Below the pieces are notes generated by a model, which saw nothing but the letters and a program-made list of their open reading frames with translations, ran no database searches and was not told the origin of the DNA. 5,458 bases of DNA from an uncultured Pseudomonas sp. (GTDB lineage Bacteria > Pseudomonadota > Gammaproteobacteria > Pseudomonadales > Pseudomonadaceae), in NCBI GenBank assembly GCA_946886875.1, contig CAMPJN010000276.1, positions 1-5,458 on the forward strand, in the 5' to 3' direction. The position numbers and the translations under genes are program-made. Positions 5,127 through 5,458 of this stretch are shown here, piece after piece. Each line of letters begins with the position of its first letter. Positions within the stretch are counted from its first letter, which is position 1.

Positions 5127-5458
5127 ATGTTCGAGGTGCCTTTGCTGATTGGCGGTCAGTCGCGACCGGCTGCTGATGGTCGCGTGTTCGAGCGCCGCAA
5201 CCCGGTGACCGGCGAAGTCGTGTCGCGGGTTGCCGCCGCCACCCTGGAAGATGCCGATGCCGCGGTAGCGGCGGCGCAGGCGGCGTTTCCCGCCTGGGCC
5301 GCATTGGCGCCCAACGAGCGGCGCACGCGCCTGCTCAAGGCTGCTGAGCAAATGGCGGCGCGGGCACCCGAGTTCCTCGCGCTGGCCGGCGAGACCGGGG
5401 CGATGGCCAACTGGTACGGCTTCAACGTGCACCTGGCCGCCAACATGCTGCGCGAAGC
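5127..5458 (+). CDS. vdh: Vanillin dehydrogenase (aldehyde dehydrogenase family), 3'-truncated by window edge
   Basis: Vdh oxidises the vanillin (or 4-hydroxybenzaldehyde) made by Ech to vanillate (or 4-hydroxybenzoate) with NAD(P)+ in the cytoplasm. Only 110 complete codons of an expected 480 or so are present. They cover the aldehyde dehydrogenase N-terminus: PLLIGGQSRP (5-14), FERRNPVTGEVVSRVAAATL (21-40), the helix EDADAAVAAAQAAFPAWAAL and then RRTRLLKAAEQM. The segment GETGAMANWYGFNVHLAA (88-105) closely resembles Vdh of ferulate-degrading pseudomonads as I remember it. The NAD-binding site, catalytic Glu and Cys lie beyond the window, so the specific call rests on the N-terminus and on ech lying 84 bp upstream. 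ATG 5127 has AGAGGA 7 nt upstream. A general aldehyde dehydrogenase is the alternative. Confidence 0.88.
   Translation, partial: MFEVPLLIGGQSRPAADGRVFERRNPVTGEVVSRVAAATLEDADAAVAAAQAAFPAWAALAPNERRTRLLKAAEQMAARAPEFLALAGETGAMANWYGFNVHLAANMLRE

Noticed and set aside
4113..5432. A 439-codon open frame on the - strand opposite ech and vdh
   Set aside because: It runs antisense through two clear genes, the dyad and the ech promoter. Its protein shows no family motif and has the low-complexity look of a codon-bias shadow.

Overview
The window is GC-rich and gene-dense, and it looks like a Pseudomonas (sensu lato) chromosome. The proteins match my memory of the Pseudomonas protocatechuate and ferulate enzymes almost residue for residue. 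The intergenic gaps also carry Pseudomonas-type REP elements with a GTAG foot. I could not run any database search, so species-level placement is not possible.

Layout, all genes on the + strand: (1) the 3' three quarters of pcaF (beta-ketoadipyl-CoA thiolase), cut by the left edge; (2) a 158-bp gap holding a long imperfect inverted repeat of REP type; (3) pcaB, then pcaD with an 11-bp gap, then a perfect 22-bp inverted REP pair, then pcaC; (4) a rho-independent terminator after pcaC; (5) about 440 bp of gene-free DNA, first a mosaic of REP-like hairpins and then an AT-rich control region; (6) ech (feruloyl/p-coumaroyl-CoA hydratase-lyase); (7) the first 110 codons of vdh (vanillin dehydrogenase), cut by the right edge.

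Together the genes cover two ends of one route. Ech and Vdh take feruloyl-CoA or p-coumaroyl-CoA to vanillin or 4-hydroxybenzaldehyde and then to vanillate or 4-hydroxybenzoate. Both acids are converted elsewhere to protocatechuate. After ring cleavage by PcaHG (not in the window), PcaB, PcaC and PcaD turn beta-carboxymuconate into beta-ketoadipate. After PcaIJ (also not in the window), PcaF splits beta-ketoadipyl-CoA into acetyl-CoA and succinyl-CoA. This is a lignin-monomer catabolic island and its enzymes are of known families.

I see no undescribed protein system here. The signals most worth a second look are regulatory or structural. A perfect 15-bp inverted repeat has a consensus TTGACA -35 box in its 7-bp centre, just before ech. 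An A-rich, ARN-like run covers the vdh ribosome binding site. The REP hairpins show a compensatory base change. Finally, a transporter gene (pcaT) that I remember between pcaF and pcaB in other pseudomonads is missing, and a REP pair occupies that junction.
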